DNA of 64,000 nt from Timema cristinae (lineage: Eukaryota; Arthropoda; Insecta; Phasmatodea; Timematidae): NCBI GenBank assembly GCA_039000515.1, contig JBCFYV010000001.1:60632234-60696233 (forward strand), in the 5' to 3' direction. This document shows, piece after piece, positions 1 to 11,833 of the stretch. Position 1 is the first letter of the stretch. Every line of letters starts with the position of its first letter. The notes under the pieces were generated by a model. It made no database searches and was not told where the DNA came from. It saw nothing but the letters and a program-made list of their open reading frames with translations. The translations under genes and the position numbers were made by a program.

Positions 1-19
1 TCCCAATAACACCCCATAC

Positions 20-430
20 TGTTGATAGTGCGGAGAAGTGATCTGTTCCGGCAAGAGGTTTTTTTTTCTTTGGCTGTTGCTCTCGTCAGAATGGAGAAGG
101 AGTAAGTTAATTGTTTGGAGTGTCAAATGAAAGTGCAATCGGTACGTAAGTTCGCTGTTGTTATTTATTGCCTCACTGAGTGATGATGACGTTCTTAGGC
201 CCTAGAAAAACACCCACGCTGGTATTGGTATCAATTTAACATTTATTTATCATGATCTTGGTTCCTTTTTTTGCATATGTTGGTAGTTCTGTTGATAGTA
301 TTTGTTCTTGCCTGATATGTATTAATTTTTTAGTTCATATTAATACTTCAGTTAGTAAAATACTTCCAATCCGCTAATGTTTGATGTTCGTAGAATAAAG
401 ATTCTATAAACCTGTGGTGGCACATTTTCA
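20..430 (+). repeat. Probable 5' LTR of a Copia-type retrotransposon
   Basis: This stretch starts with TGTTG and ends with CA, as LTRs do, and is directly followed by a Copia-like primer site and then a gag relic in the same orientation. The 5' limit is uncertain: a second TGTTGATAGT occurs near 291, and the true LTR could extend left of the window. No 3' LTR was seen. The assignment rests mainly on what follows it. Confidence 0.5.
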
Positions 431-446
431 GGTTATGGACCCAGAG
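431..446 (+). promoter_or_regulatory. Copia-type primer binding site
   Basis: The sequence GGTTATGGACCCAGAG follows the LTR end. Copia elements prime reverse transcription from an internal part of initiator tRNA-Met, and their sites look like GGTTATGGGCCCAG. Only one base differs in that core. This supports the LTR boundary at 430. Confidence 0.65.
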
Positions 447-550
447 TCCTTTAAAATGTACGAACATTTATTATTGTCTGTGTCCATCGAGAATCAACAT
501 TAACGTTACCCTTTAGAAGATTCATCGTAAAAGAAGCCTTGTTATCCGCC

Positions 551-1533
551 ATGACAGGTGAATAAAAGTATCATATTTAATGGGTCAAACTTCAATAACT
601 GGAAGTTTAGAATGGAAACGCTGCTTGATGAACTCAATTTTCTGGAAGTAGCTAAAAGTGATTACCATACGAAAGTAATTCTCAATGAAGCTAATAGTTC
701 GTAAATCACGAATAAGAATACAAAAGAACTGGCAGAGTGGAAGAAAAAAGATGGAAAATGCAAGTCTCAATTAGTCCAGAAACTTTATGACAACATCCTT
801 GAATGTGCCAATGGTAAATAATCTGCATTTGAGATATGGTTTTCCCTTATGAATACCTACACATGAAAAAGCATTACTAACCAGTTCTAAGTAAATCTTT
901 TATCGACGAAGTTCGATCTATCAAGGGAAACTCTGGAGGTACATTTCAATCTATTTGATAAATTGATTAATTAATTACAATCAACGGATGCTACAATAAA
1001 GGAATTAAATATTGTCTGCCATATTTTAATTACCATGCCGAACGAATACAATGTAGTTGTTACTGCTCTTGAGACTCTGGCCGAAAAATTGACATTGAGC
1101 TTTGTAAGAAATAGGTTATTAGATGAGGAACAAAAACTATTTTCGGAAGGTATAGCAGCAGAAGTCATAACCTCACATTCTTTTATAACCCAAGAAAATC
1201 GAAAAGTTGCACAGAGCCATAAGAAACAGTCTAAATCTTTTTTTATCAACAAACTAGGCCTAATCAAAACACTCAGCGAAGTCAACTTCAGTTCAAATTT
1301 TGTAAGGAAAAAAAAATCGACATGTGAACTCGGAATGCCGTAAACTTAAGAAGACCCGGGTGAAAATGAAAAGAAAGCCCAAGTCACTGAAGTTGAAGAA
1401 GCAGAGTTCAGGATGGCAGCCAACACGTCCTTGGAAGTGGATTCTGTCTTGTTTACATCTTGGTATAGACTCAGGAGCTTCAGAACACATGATCTGTGCT
1501 ACTTATTGTCATCTTATGACTAATATTCATACG
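551..1533 (+). pseudogene. Degenerate Copia gag-protease (5' part of gag-pol)
   Basis: An ATG at 551 is followed by frameshifted pieces of a Copia gag. The N-terminal signature NFNNWKFRMETLL is read from about 589, a middle gag block starting MPNEYNVVVTALETLAEKL at 1035-1290, and a protease start with the DSGASEHM motif at about 1468-1491. In the family DSGA carries the catalytic aspartate of the element's aspartic protease, and gag packages its RNA. At least three frame changes and stops break the frame, and no zinc knuckle was recognised before the protease. Integrase and reverse transcriptase are absent, so the copy is truncated after about 1530. It is a dead retrotransposon fragment. Confidence 0.75.
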
Positions 1534-1587
1534 CTCCTAAGTCTTTCGTGTTTTTTTTTGCATTAGAATTAGTTTTTTTTATTTTTA

Positions 1588-2010
1588 CAATATTTAAACT
1601 TAAGCCCCATTTTTTTCAATGCTCTTCTCAATATTTCTTTGTTCCCAGTGAAATTTATTTCTTCTTTGAATACTACTGCTAATAATCTATTTAAAGTCTG
1701 TACTTCATTTTTAACAATGTATAACTTCTGTATAAGTCGTCGAATGACACACAAGTCAAAATCTCCAAGAACAATTTTTCTGCTGCTGCGTTTGTGCTTT
1801 TTTCCCTAGAGTTGAAAGTTTTGTTTGTGTCCCACTTGCTGTACTTCTTTCCTTTCGAATTTTACAAATAATACGCTCTAATTTTCCTGTAGCTTCTGCT
1901 GCAATTTTTGTAACTATTTCAACAGGGAGATTATAATGTCCAGATAATTTTTCACTCTCAGAAACATCAATTACATTTGCGATAATTTCGCATCCTTCAC
2001 TGTGAATAGT
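1588..2010 (-). pseudogene. N-terminal fragment of a Tc1/mariner-like DDE transposase
   Basis: The minus strand encodes VSESEKLSGHYNLPVEIVTK (about 1965 down to 1906), a basic linker, and then, one frame away, GDFDLCVIRRLIQKLYIVK and a GNKEILRRALKKMGLKFKY block ending near 1588. This order, a helix-turn-helix-like region followed by the FDxCVIRR and LRRxLKKxGFK motifs, is typical of a transposase family repeated many times in insect genomes. A frameshift lies near 1780 and the catalytic DDE domain is missing. The family placement comes from memory of these motifs, not a search. It would have bound terminal repeats when intact. Confidence 0.6.
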
Positions 2011-2372
2011 TGGTTAGCAAGCTTATTTGAAGCAATTTTAAAAACACTTTACGTACCTTGCATTTAAAGTTGACTAGGTATCCGAAATGTTTGTCAAAAT
2101 AGATAAAAATAAAGTAAACCTATTCTACACAACACTACTGAAAGTCCTAAACTCTCGAACTCAGGCGCCTCCATCCGTAACCTGACCAGAGTGTACAGCC
2201 AGAACGTCAAGATAACGACTGATGACGTGTTTCATTGGTCTCCCTCTTCAGTAGTTTACTTTAGAGATGGGAACAACTGCTCCTTTAGTGGAGCAGGAGC
2301 AATCTGTTACTGCTCCCCCACTGGACCTGTTACTTTTACCTACTCCTTTTTGTCACAGTTACTATATTCGTA

Positions 2373-2661
2373 GGTGACCTGGTGGTCTAGGGGTAAGGTG
2401 TCAGACTTCTGTACTGGCGGCCGGGGTTCGATCCTCGGTCCCGGCACAGATTTATCTGATTTCCAAACCCTTCCTACACCTCTGACAAGACATCTTGTGA
2501 ATGTGTGGAATGCCAGGTCGCCACCGTGGTTCGGATTCCACGTTAAACTGTAGGTCCTTCATTTCATCTCACAATCACCCTACCATTACACATTAGCGTA
2601 AGTGCGTATAACCCGAACGGGTAGTAAGACGCGGTGCTAATAATAATAATAATAATAATAA
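2373..2661 (+). mobile_element. tRNA-derived SINE, family 1, full length
   Basis: The head is tRNA-like, with an A box around GGTCTAGGGGTAAGG and a B box GGGTTCGATCCTCGG near 2425. A body follows, then the tail CCGAACGGGTAGTAAGACG and a (TAA)n end. The 13-bp sequence TACTATATTCGTA occurs immediately before (2360-2372) and after (2662-2674), a perfect target duplication, so this insertion is fairly young. RNA polymerase III would transcribe it from the internal boxes, and a LINE would supply reverse transcriptase. Confidence 0.9.
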
Positions 2662-3048
2662 TACTATATTCGTACCTACTCCCAGCCTAGTTTGTTTTAG
2701 CACTGCGTTCACTGTCCGTTCGGGTTAGACGCATTTATATAGGTCCCACACCACTTCTTTGGTGCTGACTGACAGCTCACAGCTGATATCTGACAGCTCT
2801 GAAAAGTAACTAGACCAAATTATGTATCCCTTCGCCGAACCATATGATCTGCAAAAACATGTGTTTAGCAGCTGTCACTTCTGACAGTCAAATTTTAGGT
2901 CTCAACAAGAAACTTATATGACTTTTATTATATATATGTATGTAGATGGCCTAATATTAATTATTAATTTTTTCAAGAATATAATTTTTTCTAAATAGAA
3001 TTTAATCCCATATAAGTTTTTATTGTAATAAATAAATAAGTTTTATTT

Positions 3049-3148
3049 AAAAAAATCCAATTTTCTTATAAAAATTATCTAGAAAATGATAAAAAAAATC
3101 CAATTTTCTTATAAAAAATTTAGAAAATGATAAAAAAAATCCAATTTT
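3049..3148. repeat. AT-rich tandem repeat, about 40 bp, 2.5 copies
   Basis: A unit beginning AAAAAATCCAATTTTCTTAT and containing TAGAAAATGAT is repeated with minor length changes. It lies between the two family-1 SINEs. Confidence 0.75.
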
Positions 3149-3254
3149 TTTGGTTAGTATTAGTATTATTAACATTATAATTGTGAAAAATCTGAATATC
3201 TATTACTACACATAGAAAAAAAACAATCAAACATTTTTAAGTATTACAACATGT

Positions 3255-3554
3255 TGGTGACCTGGTGCTCTAGGGTTAAGGTGTCAGACTTCTGTACTGG
3301 GAGTCCAGGGTTCATTCCTCGGTCGTAGCACAAATTTATTTGATTGCCAAACCCTTTCTTGACCTCTGACAAGATGTGTATTAATCAAAACTTGTGAATT
3401 GGTGGAATGCCAGGCCTCCACCGTGGTTCGGATCCCATTTTAAACTGTAGGTTCTCCATTTCATTTCACAATCACCCTTCCTTTACACATTAGCGTAAGT
3501 GCGTAGAGCCCGAAAGGGTAGTAAGGCGCTGTGCTAATAATAATAATAATAATA

Positions 3555-3603
<49 letters not shown>
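3255..3603 (+). mobile_element. tRNA-derived SINE, family 1, older copy with long (TAA)n
   Basis: It has the same head, body and tail order as the copy at 2373, starting GGTGACCTGGTGCTCTAGGG, with a B box damaged at one base (GGGTTCATTCCTCGG). It carries the CCGAAAGGGTAGTAAGGCG tail and a (TAA)n tract of about 65 bp. I saw no clean target duplication. The damaged promoter suggests it is not transcribed. Confidence 0.85.
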
Positions 3604-3604
<1 letters not shown>

Positions 3605-5640
3605 TAGATATCAGAAAACATTCTAAAGTAATTTAAAGTAAGGAGTGGTAATAAAGTTAAAACTTGGTATATGGATTAATTAACTTTTAATATTCAAAAG
3701 ATTGATTTTATTTTGCTTTTAATGAGCTACAAAATGTCATATATAAAAATTTTCAATAAATTTATATTAACGTCAATAGAATAAAAAATATAGGTTTACG
3801 ACAAGTCTAAAATTCACATAAAACATATTAAAATTTAGTAACAAAACTTTGATACAACAAATTAGTGAGAAAAAAAACTTAAAGATCTACAGTGTTGTAA
3901 TTATGCTATAAAAGTAAATTTGTGGGTTAGCATCTCCCAAAGAAGTGGTTAATAAAGTTAAGAAAATGTTCTTATTACAACGTTTTTGAAGAATTAATAA
4001 TTATTATGTTATTTATAAAATCTAATCCTTATCTTGGTTCAGTCAAGTGTTTTCCAACGGGGTTCGCAAGAACTTATATTGTTTTAATATGTAGGCCTAT
4101 TTATAATGACTTTAAATAATTTAATAAACAAAAATCAATATCCTAGAAAATATGTTTAGGCCTATAAAATAAATGACAATGACAAATCAAAAGCTATCCT
4201 AATTAACAAAAATCTATTTTAGATTTACTCCTCTTAAACAGTTGTAACAAAGTCAGTATCAATCAATATTTTAGAAAATATGTTTAGGCCTATAAAATAA
4301 ATGACAATGACAAATCAAAAGCTATCCTAATTAACGAATATCTATTTTAGATTCACTCCTCTTAAACAGTTGTAACAAAGTCTCTAATAAAAATACAATA
4401 ACTTATAACTTGAAGTCTTACCTGGTATTTATTTAATCAATACTGGAGAAAGACTCGCAAGTATTTTTATTTCACTTCACATATTTTTTCGGAACATAAA
4501 AATTTTAAAACACGATCTTTAGCCTAGAGGGCAACACAACACAATCTTGGGGTTAAAAGATTTATTTTATAGTCTTGATAGACTTAAATTTTCGAGTATT
4601 TACTGAGAAACACTCGTTTTTTATTTTATCACACGCTTTAATGTTATATTAGATAAGTAATTATTCAAAGATCACCAAAAAACCGTTTATTTCCCGAGGA
4701 TAATACGCTCACACACCAAAATAATATTCACAAAAGAACACACAGATTAATAAATAGCCGAATTAGTATTTAAAAAAGACACTGTACTATTCAAATTTGT
4801 AATAAAATTATTAACGGGTAGAATAGACACGCCTAAATACAAATCAATAATACTCAACTATAAAACATTTTGTTCTTCAACTTGTTGATTCACGCACATG
4901 GTTTTATTAAATTTATTTTATACGATAATTCAATGTTATACTGCATTTTAAAATTGTTGGATTTTGGTTATAAGAATAACCGTTTTGTTAGTTGCTTAAT
5001 ATTGAAGTTTTCTTTTGCTGTTTAATTCAAATTAATTTTTAAAAGCAAGAGAACGTTAAAAGTGGTCTTGTAAGCTGACAACAAATATGGCCACTGAATA
5101 AAAGGTGCCGGTTGATGACGTAGAAAAAAGAGGACCGTTGTCCGTTACGCGGCAAAGGTATTAATACTCTTTGTTTACAAGATTTAAACTTTATATTATT
5201 TCACAAACATTTTGAATGTTCTTTCTTCTTTATTATTACAAACCATTTGTTTATGTTAAAGATATACGAGGGCAGCTATAAAAATATTAATAACTGAATA
5301 TAATACCATTAAATGTATAATTTCACGCTCTATTTAACCTGATATTACCACAAGAGTTAAAAGAAAAACTAAAATGAAATTACTAGACTTTTTTTTCTTT
5401 AATTTGATTATGGAAAGTAAAATTATACTGTAATCTTTGGGGAAGTATTGTTAATGGTGATTGATAGTATTTTTAGTAATAATAATAGTAGTAATTAGTA
5501 AATAATTATTATTTCCAAATATGGTGACAAAAGTTACTTTTAGACAATGTTGGCGTTACTGATACCATCTGCTAGCGTCTGCTAGCTGTCATCGAAAACC
5601 ATAGAAGTGGTAAGTCCACTGTACTAATTATGACAATGTG
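3604..5640. other. AT-rich stretch without a recognised gene
   Basis: No open frame with recognisable motifs was found. The stretch contains the tandem duplication at 4136-4391. The hexamer AGGCCT within TAGGCCTAT-like strings recurs here and elsewhere in the window. Confidence 0.6.
4136..4391. repeat. 128-bp tandem duplication
   Basis: The block around GAAAATATGTTTAGGCCTAT begins at 4146 and again at 4274. Both copies continue through CTCTTAAACAGTTGTAACAA with very few differences, indicating a recent local duplication. Confidence 0.9.
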
Positions 5641-5653
5641 TTAGGGATGAAGA

Positions 5654-5795
5654 TGGTTGATTCTAGAGGAAGTGCACCCACATTTGTTTGGAATGGGAGT
5701 TGAAAACGTTTAGGAAAAATCCCCCTAAGTGCACCCAACCGGAATCGAACTTCAATCTCCCTGTCATCGGCAGTCCAGTCTAATGCGAGAGTGAA
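5654..5795 (-). mobile_element. Fragment of tRNA-derived SINE, family 2
   Basis: On the minus strand the B-box-like GTTCGATTCCGG and the following GTGCACTT...AAACGTTTTC body match the better-preserved family-2 copy at 48087-48350. The frame open here on the minus strand is incidental to the SINE. Confidence 0.6.
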
Positions 5796-6319
5796 GCCAG
5801 AGACCAGAAGCTGGCAACATTTTTGATATCGCGGGCTATATGGGTTTTTAAAAAATGTTTGACTAATTTGAAAAAAAAAGTAAAACAAAAAAAGTAGAAC
5901 AAAAAAAAGTTCAATTAGTTATTAAGTCCATGTTTTGAACAAATTGTTTGTTTGCTAAATATTTTGTGGGCTAGATAAATCAGTCAGTGGACCATAAGTT
6001 GCTGAACCTTGCCTTAAATAATTTTATCACCAAGAGGGTACCTTCAATGTTAATCGTCAACGTAACAATTTATTGTGAGAGCACATCACATACTGTGATC
6101 GTATTGTGGAAATAATGTTACTACGAAACCTTTTTCCTTCAAAACTCATTTGTGACTCCCAAAACCAACTCTAATCTATGCTTATAATAGATAAGTGGGG
6201 TTGCTCCGAACCTGTTCCAGTGCTGCCTGTGACAGAGACTAGGAAAAAGGTTACTTTGGACCTGTCAGAGGAGCAGTAACAAAGGAGCAGTTTGTGATTT
6301 CACAAACTCTAGTTCACAT

Positions 6320-6670
6320 TCTTTCCGCATGTAATGTTTACTGTGTCGAGTAGGATTACTGTTTACTATCGTCGTGGAAACCAGCCTTAAGAGTGACGGT
6401 TGAAAGTTCACCATGCGTGTGTGAGTTGCGGTACAGTGTTTCCGGGACAGCTTCACTTGCAACTTTGGTAGGTCAGCTCGTTAACCGGAACAGGAAACCG
6501 TCATTACGGTGTGCGCACCTCACTGCGCCGCCTGATTGCTCGCCTGCAACACGACACGCAAGGTCAAATCGTTTCCCCACTATCGCCGATTGGCAAACTT
6601 TAACAAATACAAGGGCACGAAAACTTAGAGACATTCTTCAAACACAAACACATTGCCCGCTTTTATGAAA
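6320..6670. other. CpG-richer stretch with a short uncharacterised open frame
   Basis: This block is less AT-rich than its neighbours and holds a 91-codon plus-strand frame (6393-6668). I recognise no domain. The composition and lack of motifs argue against calling a gene. Confidence 0.35.
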
Positions 6671-6861
6671 GAGAACAAGTTGAATGATTTTAGTTATTTA
6701 TAGGGATTTTACAACTTTTTGTTTCTTATATGAATACATTGTTAAGTTTGTAATGTACGATTGCAATTAAAGTATGATATGAACATAAGATGTTAAAGAT
6801 AACAGATATATTCGCACTGTGTACAGTCGAATCAAAGAGATTGATCCTCAAAAAACAAATA

Positions 6862-7152
6862 TCTCGTTGGTGAACTCGTCAGATTCAGCAAGCATAAAGG
6901 GGTTTTCGACAAGGGATATGCACCCAACCTGTCCACAGCAAAATTTAAAGTGGTTAAAGTTCGTGAGTCGAACCCTAGAACCTCTTTATTAGAAGACCTA
7001 CACGAAAATTCTATCTAGGTTGCTTTCTACTCTAACGAGATACACAAAACATCTCATGGACGTTTATCTGTTGAAAAAAGTGATCCGACAACGTCAGAAT
7101 AAAGTGTTCGTCAAGTGGCTTGGATTCAACTCTTCACATAATAGTGGGATTA
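6862..7152 (+). pseudogene. C-terminal end of a Polinton/Maverick-type integrase with chromodomain-like tail
   Basis: A frame from about 6866 reads VGELVRFSKHKGVFDKGY, an SH3-like barrel segment found after the integrase core in the transposon-derived F54H12.3-like integrases. A second block in a shifted frame contains DVYLLKKVIRQ and VFVKWLGFNSSHNS, resembling a chromodomain. An in-frame TAG lies between them near 7015, plus one frameshift. The catalytic core is absent, so this is a fragment. The chromodomain-like tail would have guided integration to chromatin. I placed the family by motif memory; a Ginger or other integrase-bearing element is possible. Confidence 0.55.
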
Positions 7153-8420
7153 TTATATATTATATTATATAAATATATACCCTTAAATTTAATAGTAGAG
7201 GAAATAATTGACATGTTTTTATTTATTTATTTTATCATTGAAACTATACTTATCGATTAATATAGTTAAATATTTAAACATAGGTTTTACAAAATAATAC
7301 ATGCAGTAGTAACTAAAGTTTATAAATGTCAGTCATTTCTATTTTTTTAACAGTTCAATCAACACTAACCCACTACTACTATGTCCATATTGCGCCACTG
7401 ATGGTAGTGGGTTCACGGGTAGAAGGACTGGTTCACCGATCCTGGTATTTAGGTGGATATTATCACTTCCATCGTTCTTATCACTTTCTTTCTCACCTAT
7501 AGCATCCTCTTCAACAGTTATGGTGGTGTTAGTGTTGGGGCTAATGGTGATTTTTTCATCGGGGTGTTGTTCCAATTAAAGTCCCACCAATACTCGGATG
7601 ACATGTTTATTCTAATCTTAAAAACAGGGCATTCTTCCACGCTCCCTTCCTTATAATAAGTGTTCTCCCACATGCCGGGATTCAAACAGTATAATTTATG
7701 CGTAATTCCATCACAATTTTAAGTGTGGCCTCTATCATCTTTATGAATACCATTATTATCAATTACATTGGTATGCAACCATTTTACTTCAGAAAAGATG
7801 TTTATATTTTTCATTTACCTTTTACGGATAGTCACAAAACCCATATTTAGTTTCGTTCCATCACGTATAATTTTTGAAAAATAAAAGTTTTTTTAAAAAT
7901 TCCCAGAAATGTATATTTATTGAAATAATGTATTAAATATCTTAACGTAATTAAATTTCCAACCCGGTTAGAATCTGGTAATTTATATTTGATTTAAACA
8001 TAAAAATGTTATAAAACAATATACAACTAACAATTGTAAACAAACTATCTCTTAATTTGTTCTATTCTTCCATAATATTGTCAGGAAACATGAAAATGTA
8101 TGCTTCATATCTGCATTTAGAGCTTGTACATAAAACTTCTTAAATTGATGCTTATTTTTTGGAAAAAAAATTCTTAAGAGGTGCAATAAAGTTACTTCCG
8201 GTTGAAGTGTACCGACAAAGAATATAATTGCAAAAGCAGGTAATACGTCCAGGGATCGAGGATCACTCTCAGAGGTATATTTGCTAACCTTAAAATGTGT
8301 AACTATTAACACTGTATTGATACGTCGTCCTGTTTTATCAATGATTACAGGCAAGTCATTTTGTCATTTTTCAGTCAGTTCTTCTTCTAATGCAGATGTA
8401 AAGTAATCTTTGCAAACCAA
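7153..8420. other. No recognised gene
   Basis: Two short minus-strand open frames (7339-7575 and 8052-8354) show no motif I recognise. The first is rich in Asp, Glu, Asn and Thr and may be chance. The rest is AT-rich. Confidence 0.5.
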
Positions 8421-8585
8421 ATTATTATTATTATTATTATTATTAGCCCTGCATCTTATTACACGTTCGGGTTATACACCTGGCATTCCACACATTCACA
8501 AGTTGTGATTAATACACATCTTGTCAGAGGTGAAGGAAGGGTTTGGCAATCAGAAGTCTGACACCTTACTAGAGACAACCAGGTC
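8421..8585 (-). mobile_element. tRNA-derived SINE, family 1, minus strand, internally deleted
   Basis: Read on the minus strand it begins GACCTGGTTGTCTCTAGTAA, carries GTGTCAGACTTCTG, then jumps to the body GGTTTGGCAATC/TTGCCAAACCC region and ends with the tail CCGAACGTGTAATAAGATG and (TAA)n. The B-box segment is missing. It lies just upstream of the pseudogene starting at 8597. Confidence 0.75.
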
Positions 8586-8596
8586 AGAAGTTTAAA

Positions 8597-10240
8597 ATGT
8601 CATGTCTTGCATGTGTTGCTAATCCCGATTTATTTTGTTATATTTGTGGAAGCTATACGCTGCCAAAAAACAAAGACGAAACATTACTGACACTTATAAG
8701 AAAGGTTATTTAGTAAATTTTGGTATAAAACTAGGTGACCAAGACAAACCCTGGTGCCCACACAATGTGTGTAATTCATGTAATGTGAATATGAATCAAT
8801 GGGTAAACGGCAAGCGGAAATCATTAGATTTTGGTGTTTGCATGGTGTGGCGTGAACATCAAGAACATTTAATGGGTTGTTATTTTTGTTTATGTAATAT
8901 GAAAGGCATAAATAATAAAAATAGACACGCTGTGATATATTCCAGTTAAAAATCTGCCATTCGCCCTGTTCCTCATAGTGATGATGTGCCAATATCGCAT
9001 CCCCACAGAATCTGGAAAAAACAGATTCATCATAATCTGACCTCACTTCGGAAATGGAAGCAGAATCTGAGACTGCCAAACCATCCTAGTTGCTTCAACT
9101 TTTTGTGCAAAGTGAACTTAATGACATAGTCAGAAACTTGGATCTACCAAAAGTTAGTGCAAAACTGTTAGGATCGCGACTTGAAGAAAAAAATGTACTT
9201 GCCCCTGCCACTACATTTTCATAATATATACACAAATAGTAAGAGTTTGTACCATTCTTTTCTAAAACTGGCGAACTTGTGTACTGCAACGACATAGGGG
9301 GTTTAATTAATGCGCTTGTTCTTAAATATGATCCCGCTTATTGGAGATTGTTTGTTGATAGTGCTTTGATAAATCTTAAAACAGTTCTTCTTCATAATGG
9401 CAATTTACTTCCCTCTGTACCCCTTGATACTCCGTCCACTTAAAAGAAACATATAACAACATGAAATTCATGTTAGAAAAGTGTAAATATGATGAGCATA
9501 TGTGGCTAGTATGTGGGGACTTTTAATATATTAACAATTATGCCAGCAATCTGGTTTCACTAAGCTCCCCGGTTTCCTTTGTGAATGGAATAGTACAGAC
9601 CGTTCCAACACTGGGAAATAAGAGACCGGCCTCCTAGATAATATCAGCCAGGGGGAAAATCTGTTGTACGAACCACTTCTCCCTAAAGAGTAAGTTATTT
9701 TACCCCCAGTCGCTATTAAGCTTGCGATTAAGAAGCAATTTTCTACCATCCTTGACAGCGAAACTAAAGTTATTCAATATCTAAAAACAATATTGTCCAA
9801 GAAAACAGAGATAAAAATCAAAGGTGGCATGTTTGATTGACTACAGATACGCGACCTAATGAGAGATCCACATTTCCCGTCCTCCATGAACGAAACGGAA
9901 AAACTTTTTGGTTTTCCATTAAGAGATTGACTGAAAATTTTCTTTGTAACCGAAAGGCAGAGAATTACAGGGAAATTACTGAGGAAATGCTATCCAACTT
10001 TACAAGTATAGTTTGCAACATGAGTGTGAAACTTCATCTTTTACATAGCAATATTTCCCCCAAAATATTGGCGCGATGAGTGAGGAGCACGGTGATAGAT
10101 TCCATCAGGATATTAAAGTATTGGAAGTAAGGTACCAGGGCAAGTGGAATGAAGCAATGATGGCGGATTATTGCTGGTGCATAGAAAGGGATTCCTCTGA
10201 TAGTAACCGCAAAGCATCAAAACGTAGGAAGGACAACTAG
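8597..10240 (+). pseudogene. Degenerate copy of a multicopy arthropod repeat-family protein
   Basis: Pieces of one long protein can be followed in order across shifting frames: CYICGSYTLPKNK with paired cysteines, GDQDKPWCPHNVCNSC, VCMVWREHQEHLMGCYFC, a middle block VLKYDPAYWRLFVDSALIN, then the C-terminal NMSVKLHLLHSN and EEHGDRFHQDIKVLEVRYQG, ending near 10240. The Cys-rich start looks zinc-binding. I recognise the whole as a family present in many near-identical copies in insect and some other animal genomes, probably a transposon-borne protein, but I cannot name its enzyme activity. Many stops and frameshifts make it non-functional. Apart from these it seems nearly full length, about 1.64 kb. 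Confidence 0.6.
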
Positions 10241-10424
10241 ACATTTGGAATATCCGCAATTATGTAAGTGCTTTTTTTAAATTAATTAATTAAGTACTAT
10301 GAATTAATTTTATGCTTTCATAAGATAGATTGCGTGAATATATTTATTTTCAAAGTATGAACTTCATCTGAAGTTTTTTTTTTAAAGTTAAAATTTTGAA
10401 GTGTTTCGTTCTTATTAAAAAATT

Positions 10425-10790
10425 ACAGGAAAACCTAACGCGATACATATTGGAACTCAGGATATTTAAGGAACTATATATAAGCTAGCTTATCACGTTT
10501 AAATGAATATATATAAACCTAAAATGAACCTCACCAATTTTGACGTTTTTTTAAATTTTAATTTAACAAATCACAGATAAACCTGGTGTGATAGGGAAAA
10601 TCTGAAAACAATGGGATTCAGGCCATCTTGATTAACTAGAAACAGTTATTTCACTTACTTCATTATGTTTAAATATTTTTAAAAATAGCTATGAACCTTA
10701 CCTATTTTCAAGTTTTTTCGATTTTATTTTTTAAATTGCATAAAAACCTGACGTGATACGGAAAATCTTAATACAGAATCAGATTTAAGA
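10425..10790. repeat. Three diverged tandem units of about 150-165 bp
   Basis: The element AAACCTGACGTGATACGGAAAAT and its variants start at 10431, 10579 and 10744. Each is followed by an AT-rich block containing ATGAACCT..CC.ATTTT. The copies are old. Confidence 0.55.
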
Positions 10791-11833
10791 CACTTCAATG
10801 AACTAAAATCGGTTATTTTTGCTAATGAAACAGAAACAAAGTTTTAAAATTCATAGCAGTGAGGTATGTAATAACTTGCCTCCCTATCGCTAATTTCAAC
10901 TTCTCCCATCTCCTCTAACTTATATCCCATAGTCTGAAAATTGCATACAATCTATATTTACTGTTCACTCCTCCATGCATATAGACATATTTATGTTCAA
11001 TAAAGGGCTTAAGGTCAACACTGATTCTTACGTCACCCACACACAATATATAAGGTTGAGGTAAGGCACTAGAGGTCAATTTCTATTAGCCCTTACTGAG
11101 GTGGCTGATAAAATAAACACAAGATATCCGTGGAAGGCATCAGGAGGTCAAACTCTATACTCATCTCAACGTGTCAGTCCATCAGAGGTGATATAAAACA
11201 TGCACGATACTCAAGAGGGGAAGAACACTTTCCCTACACATCTATACACCCCTCCATCGACTCCTCAGGATCTATACACCCCTCTAGTGAACCAAGGAAC
11301 ATTTCCCTACCGTCAATAACAATAACAACAATAACATTGCCAAATTAGAGAATAAATACTCAAATAAACAAACAACTTTGCCAATTTAAAGCGTAACTAA
11401 CCCAACCTTGCACAAATATCAATCAGTATTGTGAATATAATGTGGTTTTTGTTGTTGTTGTTGCAAACTTGCGAAAAGTATGTAACATCTATTTTTAAAA
11501 ATTGCGGAAAATGTGCAACATATATTTTCCATTGCATGCGATTTTATGTCCTCATTTCCTTCCTACTGATGCACTTAAAAACTGCATTTTTGTGTCCACA
11601 AAAATACAAAAGATACTCTTAAAAATCAAATAACACATTTAAAATCCAATTTTTCTTCTTGCCCGTTTATGGCATTAGGCTGGGGAATCCTACAAAGTAA
11701 GAAATAAATAATAAATTGTATGATTAATATACCTATTAAAATTAATAAAATAAGCAGAATATGTGTGTGCAAGAGAAAGGGCGAGAATTATCTCTTAGAT
11801 TTACCTTATTCTGCATTACAAGTGCAACGAAGG
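10791..11833. other. No recognised gene
   Basis: Open frames here are short and lack motifs. A Pro/Ser/His-rich frame at 11130-11348 comes from a locally repeated TCTATACACCCCTC motif. Confidence 0.5.

Larger units (their letters stand above)
2262..6311. mobile_element. Possible old hAT-type element with diverged inverted ends
   Basis: The left end TAGAGATGGGAACAACTGCTCC and the right end, read in reverse complement as TAGAGTTTGTG...ACAAACTGCTCC, share blocks for about 90 bp, including TGCTCCTTT and TTACTGCTCC. The flanking 8-mers GTTTACTT (2254-2261) and GTTCACAT (6312-6319) agree at six of eight positions, as an aged hAT target duplication might. The interior is AT-rich, has no transposase, and holds two SINEs and short tandem repeats. 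The boundaries are my inference and could be coincidental. Confidence 0.35.
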
